A stretch of DNA of 64,000 nt from Actinomadura spongiicola. Its GTDB lineage: Bacteria > Actinomycetota > Actinomycetes > Streptosporangiales > Streptosporangiaceae. The notes below the pieces were generated by a model, which was not told the origin of the DNA, searched no databases, and saw only the letters and a program-made list of their open reading frames with translations. The stretch is taken from the NCBI RefSeq assembly GCF_003432485.1, contig NZ_QVNQ01000007.1, positions 186,001-250,000 of the forward strand, in the 5' to 3' direction. This document shows positions 34,680-42,265 of the stretch, in pieces (position 1 is the stretch's first letter; each line of letters opens with the position of its first letter). The translations under genes were made by a program, and so were the position numbers.

Positions 34680-35492
34680 ATGGCCCGCCTGGTGACCGTC
34701 TCCGACCCCGCCGATCCGCGCCTCGCCGACTATGTCCGGCTCCGCGACGTGAACCTGCGCAAGAGCCTGGAGGCCGAGCACGGCCTGTTCCTCGCCGAGG
34801 GCGAGAAGGTGATCCGCCGCGCGGTCGCCGCCGGTCACCCCGTCCGCTCGCTGCTCATGACGCGCCGCTGGTTCGAACCGCTCGCCGACGTCCTGGAGGG
34901 CCTGGACGCCCCCGTCTACGTCACCGACGACACGGCCATGGAGTCGATCACCGGGTTCCGGGTGCACCGGGGCGCGCTGGCGTCCCTCGAACGCCTCCCG
35001 CTACCGACCGTGGACGCCGTCCTCACCGGCGCGCGCCGCGTCATCGTCTGCGAGGACATCGTCGACCACACCAACATCGGAGCCATCTTCCGGTGCGCCG
35101 CCGCCCTAGGCGTGGACGCCGCCGTCCTGGCGCCCCGCTGCGCCGACCCGCTGTACCGCCGGTCGGTCAAGGTGTCCATGGGCGCGGTGTTCGCGCTCCC
35201 GTACGCCCGGATGACCGACTGGCGCGACGGGCTGTCGACGCTCCGCGAACGCGGCTTCCAGCTTCTCGCGCTCACCCCGGCGCCCGACGCCGAGCCCATC
35301 GACGACGTGAAGACGGCCGACCGGCGCGCGCTGCTGCTCGGCTCGGAGGGGGACGGGCTGTCGTCCCGCTGGCTGCACGAGGCCGACCACCGCGTGCGGA
35401 TCCCGATGAGCGAGGACGCCCTGAGCCGCGGCGTCGACTCCCTCAACGTCGTGGCCGCCGCCGCGATCGCCTGCTACAGCCTCACGCGCTGA
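34680..35492 (+). CDS. TrmH/SpoU-family RNA 2'-O-methyltransferase
   Basis: 270 residues. N-terminal substrate-binding domain (GLFLAEGEKVIRRAVAAG) followed by a SPOUT knot with the three motifs: DHTNIGAIFRCAAALG, LLLGSEGDGLS and IPMSEDALSRGVDSLNVVAAAAIA in pieces. It uses S-adenosylmethionine to methylate a ribose in rRNA or tRNA; the exact target cannot be read from sequence. ATG 34680 chosen at the start of the homologous region; the longer frame upstream is not conserved-looking. Confidence 0.92.
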   Translation: MARLVTVSDPADPRLADYVRLRDVNLRKSLEAEHGLFLAEGEKVIRRAVAAGHPVRSLLMTRRWFEPLADVLEGLDAPVYVTDDTAMESITGFRVHRGALASLERLPLPTVDAVLTGARRVIVCEDIVDHTNIGAIFRCAAALGVDAAVLAPRCADPLYRRSVKVSMGAVFALPYARMTDWRDGLSTLRERGFQLLALTPAPDAEPIDDVKTADRRALLLGSEGDGLSSRWLHEADHRVRIPMSEDALSRGVDSLNVVAAAAIACYSLTR

Positions 35493-35502
35493 ACCTGTCG
35501 GC

Positions 35503-36528
35503 TCACTCGCCGAACATGCCGTGGCGGGGACGGCGGTGCGTGCCCTTGGGCCGCTTCGGAGCCTCGGCGGGCAGCCGCCGCCGTCCGAGCCGGAGCTGGG
35601 TCAGCAGCAGTGAGAACGCCACCAGCAGCGCCGCGAGCCACGCGACCTGCGTGCTCGCCATCCGCTCGAACGTGAGGTCCTGCGCGACGGGCGCCTTGTT
35701 GCCCTGCAACCGGCTCTGCGGCGTCATGGACGTGCCCGGCGCCACCGAAGGGTTCGGCGCGCCGGGCGGCGCGATCGGTGGCAGCGCCACCTGCGGGTTC
35801 CGCGGGTCGAAGGACGCGTTCGGCGCGGGCGGAATGACCCCGCCCGTCGTTCCGGTTCCGGACGAGCCGCTGCGCCCGGAGCCGGAGCCTCCGCTCCCGG
35901 CCGACGTGGTGGAGGCCTTCGACTTGGACTTGGTCGGCGACGGTTTCGGCGGGGTGGTCTTGTCCTTCGGGCCCTTGGGATCCTTGGGGTCCGAGGGTGT
36001 CTTGGGTGGTGGGGACGACGGCGGCGTGTAGTCGAACTTCACGGTGGCGGGCTTGGCCTCAAGGGTCACCGGCTTCTCGTCCACGGTGGCCTCGACGGTG
36101 ACGATGACCGACAGCGTGACGTCCTCGTTGACGGTCCTGCCGAGCTTGACGACGGACCTGACCTGCTTGGCGTTGCCCTTGTCGTCGACGAGGACGCAGG
36201 CGTCCGAAACGACGGGACAGCCCTCCGTGACCTCGGGAGCGCCCTTGTTGGGCTCCACCGTCAGGTGGACCTTGGTGACCTTGAGCGGTTTAAGCGGTTT
36301 GGACGTCTCGTCGCCGACCTCGGCCGTGGTGAGGATGACGGCGGAAGCGCCCATCGTGACGGTGGAATTCTTCGCGATGACCGAGATCTTCGGGGCTGTG
36401 TCCCCGACACCGCTCGCGGTGGCGGTCGGGGTGGGTGGGCCGGCGAGGGCGGTCGCGCCTCCGGCGGCCACCACGGCCGCGGCGCCGAGCCCGATGATGG
36501 CGGGTATGGCCGCTGATCGGCAGATCAC
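35503..36528 (-). CDS. cell-surface protein with signal anchor, linker and C-terminal membrane helix
   Basis: 341 residues. N-terminal hydrophobic segment (AIPAIIGLGAAAVVAAGGATALA), then an outer domain of about 150 residues with a regular beta pattern (KISVIAKNSTVTMGASAVILTTAEVG) and one Cys pair (GCPVVSDACV). A Lys/Pro/Ser/Gly linker follows, then a second membrane helix (VAWLAALLVAFSLLLTQL) and a strongly basic C-terminal tail RLGRRRLP...RRPRHGMFGE. GTG 36528 chosen because GGAGGTG lies 9 bases upstream; the frame extends further 5' without a site. Family not recognised; the layout suggests a wall-exposed protein with a cytoplasmic basic tail. Confidence 0.75.
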   Translation of the reverse strand: MICRSAAIPAIIGLGAAAVVAAGGATALAGPPTPTATASGVGDTAPKISVIAKNSTVTMGASAVILTTAEVGDETSKPLKPLKVTKVHLTVEPNKGAPEVTEGCPVVSDACVLVDDKGNAKQVRSVVKLGRTVNEDVTLSVIVTVEATVDEKPVTLEAKPATVKFDYTPPSSPPPKTPSDPKDPKGPKDKTTPPKPSPTKSKSKASTTSAGSGGSGSGRSGSSGTGTTGGVIPPAPNASFDPRNPQVALPPIAPPGAPNPSVAPGTSMTPQSRLQGNKAPVAQDLTFERMASTQVAWLAALLVAFSLLLTQLRLGRRRLPAEAPKRPKGTHRRPRHGMFGE

Positions 36529-36640
36529 TGCCGTAGCACCTCCGTTGCGTCGCCTGGGAGCGCACGTGTCGCTACTGTGAGGGATCGCCTCGGGACACAT
36601 GCGACCACGGATGCGAGGACCAAATCAACCCCATCCGAAA

Positions 36641-37009
36641 TCATGTCAACTCTTCCCGAATGTCCTCAACTTCTGTTCTGGGGGCCCACGCCTGCCAGAT
36701 TCCCTGGTCGATGCGGTCGAGGCCGAGATTCTCCGCGACCGGAGCGCGTCCGCCCGTGTATTCAACGCGCAACCAGCTTTCATGCTCCCCGACAACGATG
36801 AAATGTTCACCGCGCCAGCGGCACGTGGTTCGAACGTAGCGAAGGTCCTCCACCTCGGAGGAGGGAACGACGCGGCGGAACCGCCCCGGGCGCAGCTCCT
36901 CGAACCCGTCCGTCGGCTCGGGCGCGTACAGCCTGATCTCGCCGTCCGCGCCGGGTGCGGCCTCGAAGTCGCGGCCGAGCCACCGTGCGACGTACCCGTC
37001 CCGGATCAC
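36641..37009 (-). CDS. small protein coupled to the SseB-repeat gene, function unknown
   Basis: 122 residues, acidic and rich in aromatic and Arg residues (YVARWLGRDFEAAPG, CRWRGEHFIVVGEHESWLRVEYTGG). No signal peptide, membrane helix or known motif. Its GTG start overlaps the stop of the 1069-residue SseB-repeat protein (GTGA), so it is made together with it. Small acidic partners tied in this way to large modular proteins are often chaperones, immunity proteins or ligands; here that is only inference. Confidence 0.72.
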   Translation of the reverse strand: MIRDGYVARWLGRDFEAAPGADGEIRLYAPEPTDGFEELRPGRFRRVVPSSEVEDLRYVRTTCRWRGEHFIVVGEHESWLRVEYTGGRAPVAENLGLDRIDQGIWQAWAPRTEVEDIREELT

Positions 37010-40000
37010 TGGGCCGCCTCCGTCCGTCCGTCCCAGGCCTCGGCGTTCGCGTCGGGCCTGAGCCAGGCGAGCCGGTCGGGGTCGTACATGGCGACGAACC
37101 GCTCGGACCGGTCAGCACCGATGTAGTACATCTCCGCACCGAACGGCAACCGGACACTGTCCACCTTGTACTCGCGGATGGATCCGGCGCTGCCCGGCGC
37201 GAAACCGCCGCCCTGGAACGGTGCCCGCTCGATCACCCATCCGGCGTCGCCCCAGGCGGCCATCTCCTCCTCGTCCCGTCCGCCGAACGGGATCCGGTAG
37301 AGGCTCGGGCAGTAGGCGGGCCACCGGATCACATAGACGCCCTCGTCGGCGGGCGAGAACGACGAACCCTCGTACAGCAGCCCCAGCGCCTCGTACAACT
37401 GGACGGGCGTCTGAAGGTCCGACACGTCGCCCGTCGAGTGCACGAAACCGCCCACCCGGTCGTATCCCTGTTCCAGGTACCAGGTGACATGCGCGTGCGG
37501 CACGACCTTCTGCATGACGGCCGGTGACGCGGCACGGTCGTCGGGGTCGAGCGGCGGCGTCCGCGGCACGGGTTCGCGCCGGTCCGCCGCCTCCGGCTCG
37601 TGAGGCTCCGCCGCCTGCGGTTCGGGAAGCTCCGCCGTCTGCTCGGGTCGCGGGGGCGGCGGCGGAACCTCCGGGCGCGCCGGGACGAGCCCGACCCGCG
37701 CCGCCCATTCGCCCAGCACCCGCACCTGGTCGCCCCGCAGCGACGCGCCGATGCGCGTTCCCGGGTTGAGCAGCATCGTCCACTCGTCCCGGGGCCAGGC
37801 GCCGATCAGCTCACGGAAGTCGGCGTACACGAACCGGGACTCCGGCATCACCTCACGGAGCCGCACCAGCGACGTGAACACCCGCACGTCCGACTCGCCG
37901 CGCAGCGCCGCGTCCCACCGGAACTCCCGCTGGACCGGCATCACCTCCAGCGGCGCCTCGTCCGGGATCGGCACCAGCACGTTCGCGTTCAGCAGGACCC
38001 GCAGGAACGCGTCGGAGTCGCCGTCGGACGCCGCCTCGTACAGCTCCTGGTCGATCCGGTTCCCGGGCTCGAACGCGGGCTCGGGTTCCGGCACGGCCCG
38101 CAGCCGCCGTTCCCCCGTCGCCTCCTCGACATCCGCCGGGGGGCCGCCCGGACCACTCGGCTCCGGTGGTCCGTGCTCCTGGACCTCGGTCGGTTCCGCG
38201 GCGTGCCTGCCGCGTACCCGGGCGGACGCGTCCGGTGTCTCCGGCGCCGTCCCGTCCACCGCCTCGGACCCACCGGACGCGACCGGGACGGACGACGACG
38301 CGGGAACGGTCGGTTCGCCGGGAACGGCCGACCCGGCGGGGACGGTCGGCTCAGTCGGGACGGCCGGCTCGGTGGCGGCTGCCGGTTCTGCAGGGGTGGT
38401 CGGCTCAGCGGGGACGGCCGATGGGGCGGCGGCGGTCGGTTCGCCGGGGACGGACCGCTGGGCGGCGACGGTCGGCTCAGGCGGGACAGTCGGCTGGGCG
38501 GGGGCGGCCGGTTCCGCAGGCGCGGTCGGGTCGCCGGGGAAGGACGGCCGCGCGGCGACGGTCGGCTCAGTCGGGACAGCCGGTTCCGTAGCGGCGGCCG
38601 GTTCTGCGGGGGAGGTCGGCTCAGTGGGGACGGTCGGCTGGGTGGGGGTGGTCGGCTCAGCCGGGGCGGTCGGCTCTGTGGCGGCGGCCTGTGCGGCGGG
38701 GGCGGTCGGCTCGGCCGGGACGGCGGGTGCCACGGGGACGTCCGGGGTGTCCGGCGGTGGCGGTGTGGACGCCGACGGGGGAGTCGCCGCGGTCTCCGGG
38801 CCGCGCAGGGAACGGACCTGGTCGCCAGGCATCGTCGCGTCGATGGGGGTGCCCGGGTTGAGGACGAGCGTCCAGCCGGTGTCCGGCCAGGCGGCGACCA
38901 GGTCGGCGAGGCTCGGCATGACGAAACGGGACGAGCCGATGGCCTCGTTCATCCACTTCAGGGACGTGAAGATCTGGATGGACGTCCGGCCGTGGACGGG
39001 CACGGGCCGCCACGGGAACCCGGGGTCGCCCGGGTCGATGCCCCACGGCGTCTCGGCCTCGGCGGGGACGAGGACCTGCGCGCCGAGGAGGATGGCGAAG
39101 AAGGTGTCGGTGTCGCGGCGCCGGGCGGCGTCGAAGAGCCGCTGCTCGATGTCGTTCTGCGGGTCGAAGTTCTCCGTCATGCGCTGCGCGGCGCGCTGGT
39201 CGGCCCAGGTGGCTAGCCCGGGAAGCTGCTGGGCGAGGATCGTCCCACCGGCGGGGGAACCGGAGTTGATGGCGAGCAGCCAGTCGTGGTTCGGCCAGTA
39301 GCGCAACGCCACGGTGAACGGCAGCTTGATGTACTCGGTGCCGGTCCCGGCGGCCCGGGCGGCCTCGATGAGGCGTTCGGGCGAGGTGAAGACGGGCACG
39401 ACGATGGCCCCGTCGACCTCGCGCGTCTGCCAGGGGAATCCGGGACGGCCCGGACGCATCGTGTAGTCGGTGTCGTCCGGGACGGGCAGCAGCACGTCCG
39501 TCGCGGCGAGAGTCTGCAGGAACAGGTCGTGGTCGTTGTTGGCCGCGGCGCGCAGCAGCTCGCGCTCCACCTCGTTGGCGGGTTGGAACTCCTCCCGCGA
39601 CGTCTCGCGCGGCGCTTCCGGAGGCGTTCCGGCGGGCGCCTCCACCCGTGTCTCGGCCGGGGAGGCCACGGCGGCCCCCTCGACGGCCCCCTCGACGGGC
39701 GCTTCGGCGGGGGTGTCGCGCGGCAGCTCGCGATGCTGGTCGCGGAGTTCCTCCCAGGGCGCGGCCGCGCGGCCGACCTGCGGCGGGCGGCCGTCCCCGC
39801 CCGCCACCTGGCGGACGAACCACGACGGCAGCCGCGACTCGATGGGCAGGGCCGCGCCGACACCACGCGCGGGCGCGTCGACGGCGAGCCACCAGCGGTC
39901 GTCGGGCCACGTCTGCGCGATGTCCCCGAACGCGATCGTCACGAAATGCTGGTAGGACGGGCCGAGGCAGGCCCGCATCGCCGACGCCGACGTGTAGACG

Positions 40001-40215
40001 AGAACGTGGACCCGGCCGTCCTCCTCCTGGGTCGGCCACGACGGCTGCGCCCGGTTGGCGAGCACGCCGTCCACCTGGTCCGGGGGGACGGGGACGAGAA
40101 GTTCGCTGTCCGCCAGGAGCCGGAAGTAACTCTCCTGGTCACCGGCCTGGACGGTCTCCTGAAGCCGCCGTTCCAGTTCCGATGTGGGTCGCCACGCGTC
40201 GGCCACGGTCGCCAC
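37006..40215 (-). CDS. multidomain protein with four SseB-like domains and a distinct C-terminal domain
   Basis: 1069 residues. SseB N-terminal-like domains occur at about 10-130, 210-335, 350-470 and 700-830; each has an E-LL/LY-A-A-D-F/L---L opening, a LVPVP or VLVPIP strand, FPWQTRE/FRWDAAL, and a final WP--W-L-INPG(T/S)PI. A 220-residue Ala/Pro/Thr-rich linker (TEPTAPAEPTTP type) separates domains 3 and 4. The last 130 residues are different (HVTWYLEQGYDRVGGF, SLYRIPFGGRDEEE, EYKVDSVRLPFGAEMYYIG). GTG 40215 has GGAGGA eight bases upstream. SseB domains are common in actinomycetes but their activity is unknown. The coupled downstream gene may bind the C-terminal domain. Confidence 0.82.
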   Translation of the reverse strand: MATVADAWRPTSELERRLQETVQAGDQESYFRLLADSELLVPVPPDQVDGVLANRAQPSWPTQEEDGRVHVLVYTSASAMRACLGPSYQHFVTIAFGDIAQTWPDDRWWLAVDAPARGVGAALPIESRLPSWFVRQVAGGDGRPPQVGRAAAPWEELRDQHRELPRDTPAEAPVEGAVEGAAVASPAETRVEAPAGTPPEAPRETSREEFQPANEVERELLRAAANNDHDLFLQTLAATDVLLPVPDDTDYTMRPGRPGFPWQTREVDGAIVVPVFTSPERLIEAARAAGTGTEYIKLPFTVALRYWPNHDWLLAINSGSPAGGTILAQQLPGLATWADQRAAQRMTENFDPQNDIEQRLFDAARRRDTDTFFAILLGAQVLVPAEAETPWGIDPGDPGFPWRPVPVHGRTSIQIFTSLKWMNEAIGSSRFVMPSLADLVAAWPDTGWTLVLNPGTPIDATMPGDQVRSLRGPETAATPPSASTPPPPDTPDVPVAPAVPAEPTAPAAQAAATEPTAPAEPTTPTQPTVPTEPTSPAEPAAATEPAVPTEPTVAARPSFPGDPTAPAEPAAPAQPTVPPEPTVAAQRSVPGEPTAAAPSAVPAEPTTPAEPAAATEPAVPTEPTVPAGSAVPGEPTVPASSSVPVASGGSEAVDGTAPETPDASARVRGRHAAEPTEVQEHGPPEPSGPGGPPADVEEATGERRLRAVPEPEPAFEPGNRIDQELYEAASDGDSDAFLRVLLNANVLVPIPDEAPLEVMPVQREFRWDAALRGESDVRVFTSLVRLREVMPESRFVYADFRELIGAWPRDEWTMLLNPGTRIGASLRGDQVRVLGEWAARVGLVPARPEVPPPPPRPEQTAELPEPQAAEPHEPEAADRREPVPRTPPLDPDDRAASPAVMQKVVPHAHVTWYLEQGYDRVGGFVHSTGDVSDLQTPVQLYEALGLLYEGSSFSPADEGVYVIRWPAYCPSLYRIPFGGRDEEEMAAWGDAGWVIERAPFQGGGFAPGSAGSIREYKVDSVRLPFGAEMYYIGADRSERFVAMYDPDRLAWLRPDANAEAWDGRTEAAQ

Positions 40216-40287
40216 CCCCTGATTCCTCCATGCTCGTCCCCGCGCGACTGCCTACGCTACAGGGGCGAACCGGGCCGTCGGGCATCG

Positions 40288-41595
40288 TCATCCGGCGGCG
40301 CGGGTGACGGTGCAGGTCAGCTCGGCGAGGGCGGTGAGGAGGCGGTCGACGTGCTCCTCGCTCGTCCCGAGGCCGAGTCCGGCGCGGACGGCGGTGTCCT
40401 GGACCGCGTCGTCCCCGCCCAGAAGATGCCGGACGAAGGGATGGGCGCAGAACCTTCCGTCCCGGACGCCGATGCCGTACTCCTCGGACAGCGTAAGCGC
40501 CACGTCCCGTGCGTTCCACCCGTCCACGGTGAACGACACGATTCCGACGCGGGGCGCGCCCTCGCCCCAGAGGGACAGTTCGTGGACGGGCGCGAGCGTC
40601 GCGAGGCCCGACCGGAGGCGCGTCACCAGCGCCTCCTCGTGGGCGATCATCGCGTCCCAGCGTTCCGACAGGGTCTCGCAGGCGGCCGCGAGCGCGATGA
40701 CGCCGAGCACGTTCGGGGTGCCGGCCTCGTGCCTGGGTTCGGGGGCCGCCGCCCACCGGGTCGTCCGCCCGACGGACGCGCTGGCACCGCCCCCCTTCAG
40801 GTACGGGTCGGCGGCGCGGAGCCAGTCGGCGCGTCCGGCGAGGACGCCGGCGCCGAACGGCGCGTACAGCTTGTGTCCGGAGAACGCGACGTAGTCGAGG
40901 TCGAGGGCCGTCATGTCGAGGGGACGGTGCGGGACGAGCTGAGCCGCGTCCACCGCGATGCGTGCGCCGTTCCGGCGGGCGACGTGCGCCAGTTCCCCGA
41001 TGGGCCACAGTTCCCCGGTGACGTTGGACGCGGCGGTGACGACGAGCAGCCGCGGCCCGATGGGGGACTCGCGCAGCGCCCGGTCGGCGGCGGACACGGC
41101 CTCGGCGGGGGTGGCGGGCGCGGGCAGCCGCACGGCCCGCTTCCATGGCAGCAGGCTCGCGTGGTGCTCGGTCTCGAAGACGACGACGCTCGTCCCGGTG
41201 GGCGCCGCGTGCGCGAGCAGGTTCATCGAGTCGGTGGTGTTGCGGGTGAACACGACGGCGGAGCGGCGCCACGCGCCGACGAACGCGCGCACGGTCTCCC
41301 GCGCCGCCTCGTACGCGTCGGTGGTGACCCGCGACAGGCGGCCCGTCCCACGGTGCACACTGCTGTAATACGGCAGCGCGCGGGTGACCGCCTCGTGCAC
41401 CGCCTCCAGGCAGGGGGCGCTGGCCGCGTGGTCGAGGTTGGCGTACGGGACGTGCCCGCCGCCCCGGATCGGCACCGGGACGTCGGCGCCGACGACGCGG
41501 GGAAGGCCGCGAACCGGGACCCCCTCGGCGCGCGTCAGAGCCGTCGGGACGTGAGAGCGGGCGGGGGGAACGAGACGGGTGGGCGACGTGCGCAT
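40288..41595 (-). CDS. class V aminotransferase (cysteine desulfurase-like PLP enzyme)
   Basis: 435 residues. PLP-binding Lys lies in AFSGHKLYAPFG, with the family segments NLDHAASAP, TRNTTDSMNLLAH, and the phosphate-binding ETEHHASLLPW. The C-terminus has GIGVRDGRFCAHPFVR, a Cys that resembles but is not placed exactly like that of SufS/IscS enzymes. Such enzymes work on sulfur amino acids. A SAM-IV riboswitch immediately upstream ties the gene to S-adenosylmethionine levels and makes a sulfur-metabolism role likely. ATG 41595 is preceded by GGAAGGTG. Confidence 0.88.
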   Translation of the reverse strand: MRTSPTRLVPPARSHVPTALTRAEGVPVRGLPRVVGADVPVPIRGGGHVPYANLDHAASAPCLEAVHEAVTRALPYYSSVHRGTGRLSRVTTDAYEAARETVRAFVGAWRRSAVVFTRNTTDSMNLLAHAAPTGTSVVVFETEHHASLLPWKRAVRLPAPATPAEAVSAADRALRESPIGPRLLVVTAASNVTGELWPIGELAHVARRNGARIAVDAAQLVPHRPLDMTALDLDYVAFSGHKLYAPFGAGVLAGRADWLRAADPYLKGGGASASVGRTTRWAAAPEPRHEAGTPNVLGVIALAAACETLSERWDAMIAHEEALVTRLRSGLATLAPVHELSLWGEGAPRVGIVSFTVDGWNARDVALTLSEEYGIGVRDGRFCAHPFVRHLLGGDDAVQDTAVRAGLGLGTSEEHVDRLLTALAELTCTVTRAAG

Positions 41596-41639
41596 ACCAG
41601 CACCTTCCGGGTCAGGGACCCCGGAGCATCCGCCGGGAT

Positions 41640-41756
41640 CCGCGCTTGCCGGAACGCGGGAGCGACGTCCGGCCAGGTCTTCTCCCGGGGCACCCCGTCG
41701 CGGACGAAGGGTTGCCGGCCAGCGAGCCGGGGCTTGACGCTGACGCTCATGACCTA
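41640..41756 (-). promoter_or_regulatory. SAM-IV riboswitch
   Basis: On the minus strand the leader contains GGTCATGAGCGTCAGCG, AAGCCCCGGCTCGCTGG, CCGGCAACCCTTC, GGGGTGCCCCGGGAGAAGACC in this order. I recognise this as the SAM-IV aptamer of actinobacteria: GGTC...GACC is P1, the AAGCCCC/GGGGTGCC segments and GGCAACCC core bind SAM. The core spans 41676-41754; downstream pseudoknot sequence reaches about 41640. It ends 45 bases before the aminotransferase start and should lower expression when SAM is abundant. Confidence 0.85.
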
Positions 41757-41804
41757 GTGCGGAATTATATGCGGGGCCGGACGGGGATCAAGCGGGAGGA
41801 ACGG

Positions 41805-42182
41805 ATGGGACACGGTGTGGTACGGGCGTTGGCCGGAGGCGCGGTGGCGCTCGGCGCGTCCGGTCTGCTCGGCGGCTGCGGCGCGCTGGGCGGCGATTCC
41901 GCCCAGGTCTGCACCGACACCAAGAAGGCGTTCCAGCAGTACATGACCCAGGTGAAGAGCGTCCCGGCGGCCGAGCCCGCGCGGTGGCGGCAGGCGACGG
42001 AGCAGCTAGCCGGACGGCTCGACGCGCTGGCGAAGGAGGCGGGCGACGACGAGTTGAAGAAGGCGCTCACGACCGAGGCCGGCCAACTTCGCGCCGCCGC
42101 CCCGGCCGTCGGCACCGGCGACGTGGCGCAACTCGACGCCGTCATGCGGGAAGCCCCCGCCCGGATCGGCAAGGCCTGCTGA
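41805..42182 (+). CDS. small lipoprotein
   Basis: 125 residues with a lipobox LLGGC near residue 24 after VRALAGGAVALGASG. The mature part is helical (KKAFQQYMTQVKSV, QATEQLAGRLDALAKEAG) with two Cys, one near the start (QVCTDTKK) and one at the very end (GKAC), probably a disulfide. ATG 41805 has GGGAGGA at 41795-41800. Divergent from the SAM-controlled aminotransferase; a TTATAT at 41763-41769 could be its -10. Function unknown. Confidence 0.8.
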   Translation: MGHGVVRALAGGAVALGASGLLGGCGALGGDSAQVCTDTKKAFQQYMTQVKSVPAAEPARWRQATEQLAGRLDALAKEAGDDELKKALTTEAGQLRAAAPAVGTGDVAQLDAVMREAPARIGKAC

Positions 42183-42265
42183 GCGCCTCCCCGGCCCTCT
42201 CGGACGACGGCCGGGGAGACCCTCTCGGGTGACGGGCGGGTGACGGTGGGTAAGTGCGGTCGCGG

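Noticed and set aside
38270..38710. Dense short repeats that look like a repeat array
   Set aside because: They are the Ala/Pro/Thr-rich linker of the SseB protein, in frame and irregular; there are no spacers as in CRISPR.
41535..41750. 71-codon frame starting within the SAM-IV aptamer
   Set aside because: Its sequence constraint is explained by the RNA structure, it overlaps the aminotransferase start in another frame, and there is no ribosome binding site.
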